A DNA stretch of 5,705 nt from Planctomycetaceae bacterium (lineage in GTDB: Bacteria > Planctomycetota > Phycisphaerae > Phycisphaerales > SM1A02): NCBI GenBank assembly GCA_027488415.1, contig JAIYBS010000342.1:1-5705 (forward strand), read 5' to 3'. The notes beneath the pieces are model-generated. The model saw nothing but the letters and a program-made list of their open reading frames with translations. It searched no databases and had not been told where the DNA came from. Below, in pieces: positions 5,582 to 5,705 of the stretch (positions are counted from its first letter, which is position 1; the number at the start of each line of letters is the position of its first letter). The position numbers and the translations under genes were made by a program.

Positions 5582-5705
5582 TCAGCGCCGCACGCGCACG
5601 TTCTCGCGCCCGCCGTCCGCCGGATCGGCCGTCGACGGCGCCGCGCCCGCTGCCGGGGCGCCGGGGAAGGGCATGCCGATCCCGGTCACGCGGATCGTCG
5701 GCCCC
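5582..5705 (-). CDS. C-terminal end of an unidentified protein, truncated by right window edge
   Basis: The minus strand is open from the window edge to a TGA at 5584-5582, giving the last 40 residues of a protein. They read TIRVTGIGMPFPGAP near the edge, an Ala/Gly/Pro/Asp-rich stretch, then GRENVRVRR before the stop. Low-complexity Ala-Pro-Gly followed by a basic end suggests a disordered tail. Third positions are mostly G or C, as in neighbouring genes. The gene converges on the aminotransferase with 19 bp between stops. No function can be given from this fragment. Confidence 0.5.
   Translation of the reverse strand, partial: GPTIRVTGIGMPFPGAPAAGAAPSTADPADGGRENVRVRR

Overview
The window is very GC-rich, with strong G/C preference at third codon positions. 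It most resembles a planctomycete, probably of the Phycisphaerae type. The main clue is the truncated type IV prepilin-like protein at the left edge, whose GFTVIELIV...LLPSL...C.SNMRQ layout is typical of the many secretion-pseudopilin proteins in that phylum. The taxonomic call is an inference from gene style, not from a marker gene.

Layout, left to right: (1) a minus-strand prepilin-like gene running off the left edge; (2) a divergent intergenic region with a perfect 7-bp inverted repeat and a short direct repeat at 11-bp spacing; (3) a plus-strand pair encoding an ECF-type sigma-70 factor and a membrane-anchored, RskA-like anti-sigma factor; (4) a G/C-rich hairpin between convergent genes; (5) a minus-strand ABC-F ATPase of 659 residues; (6) a plus-strand pair, starting 53 bp from the ABC-F start, encoding a small single-pass membrane protein of unknown function and a fold-type IV PLP aminotransferase-like protein; (7) the last 40 codons of a minus-strand gene entering from the right edge.

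How the genes work together: the sigma and anti-sigma genes form a self-contained envelope-to-transcription signalling unit. The anti-sigma protein should hold the sigma factor at the inner face of the membrane until a signal releases it. The ABC-F protein is soluble and ribosome-associated by family, not a transporter. The membrane protein and the aminotransferase are probably co-transcribed (9-bp gap), but no functional link is visible.

The most notable observation is that the aminotransferase has Cys184 where class IV PLP enzymes keep the glutamate that contacts the cofactor pyridine nitrogen, while the catalytic lysine and other motifs remain. Other points worth checking are the repeats between the prepilin and sigma genes and the TANNNT boxes 6-7 nt before two start codons that lack Shine-Dalgarno sequences, which suggests leaderless transcription. 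I see no mobile element, CRISPR array, tRNA or rRNA, and no clear evidence of a wholly new multi-gene system.
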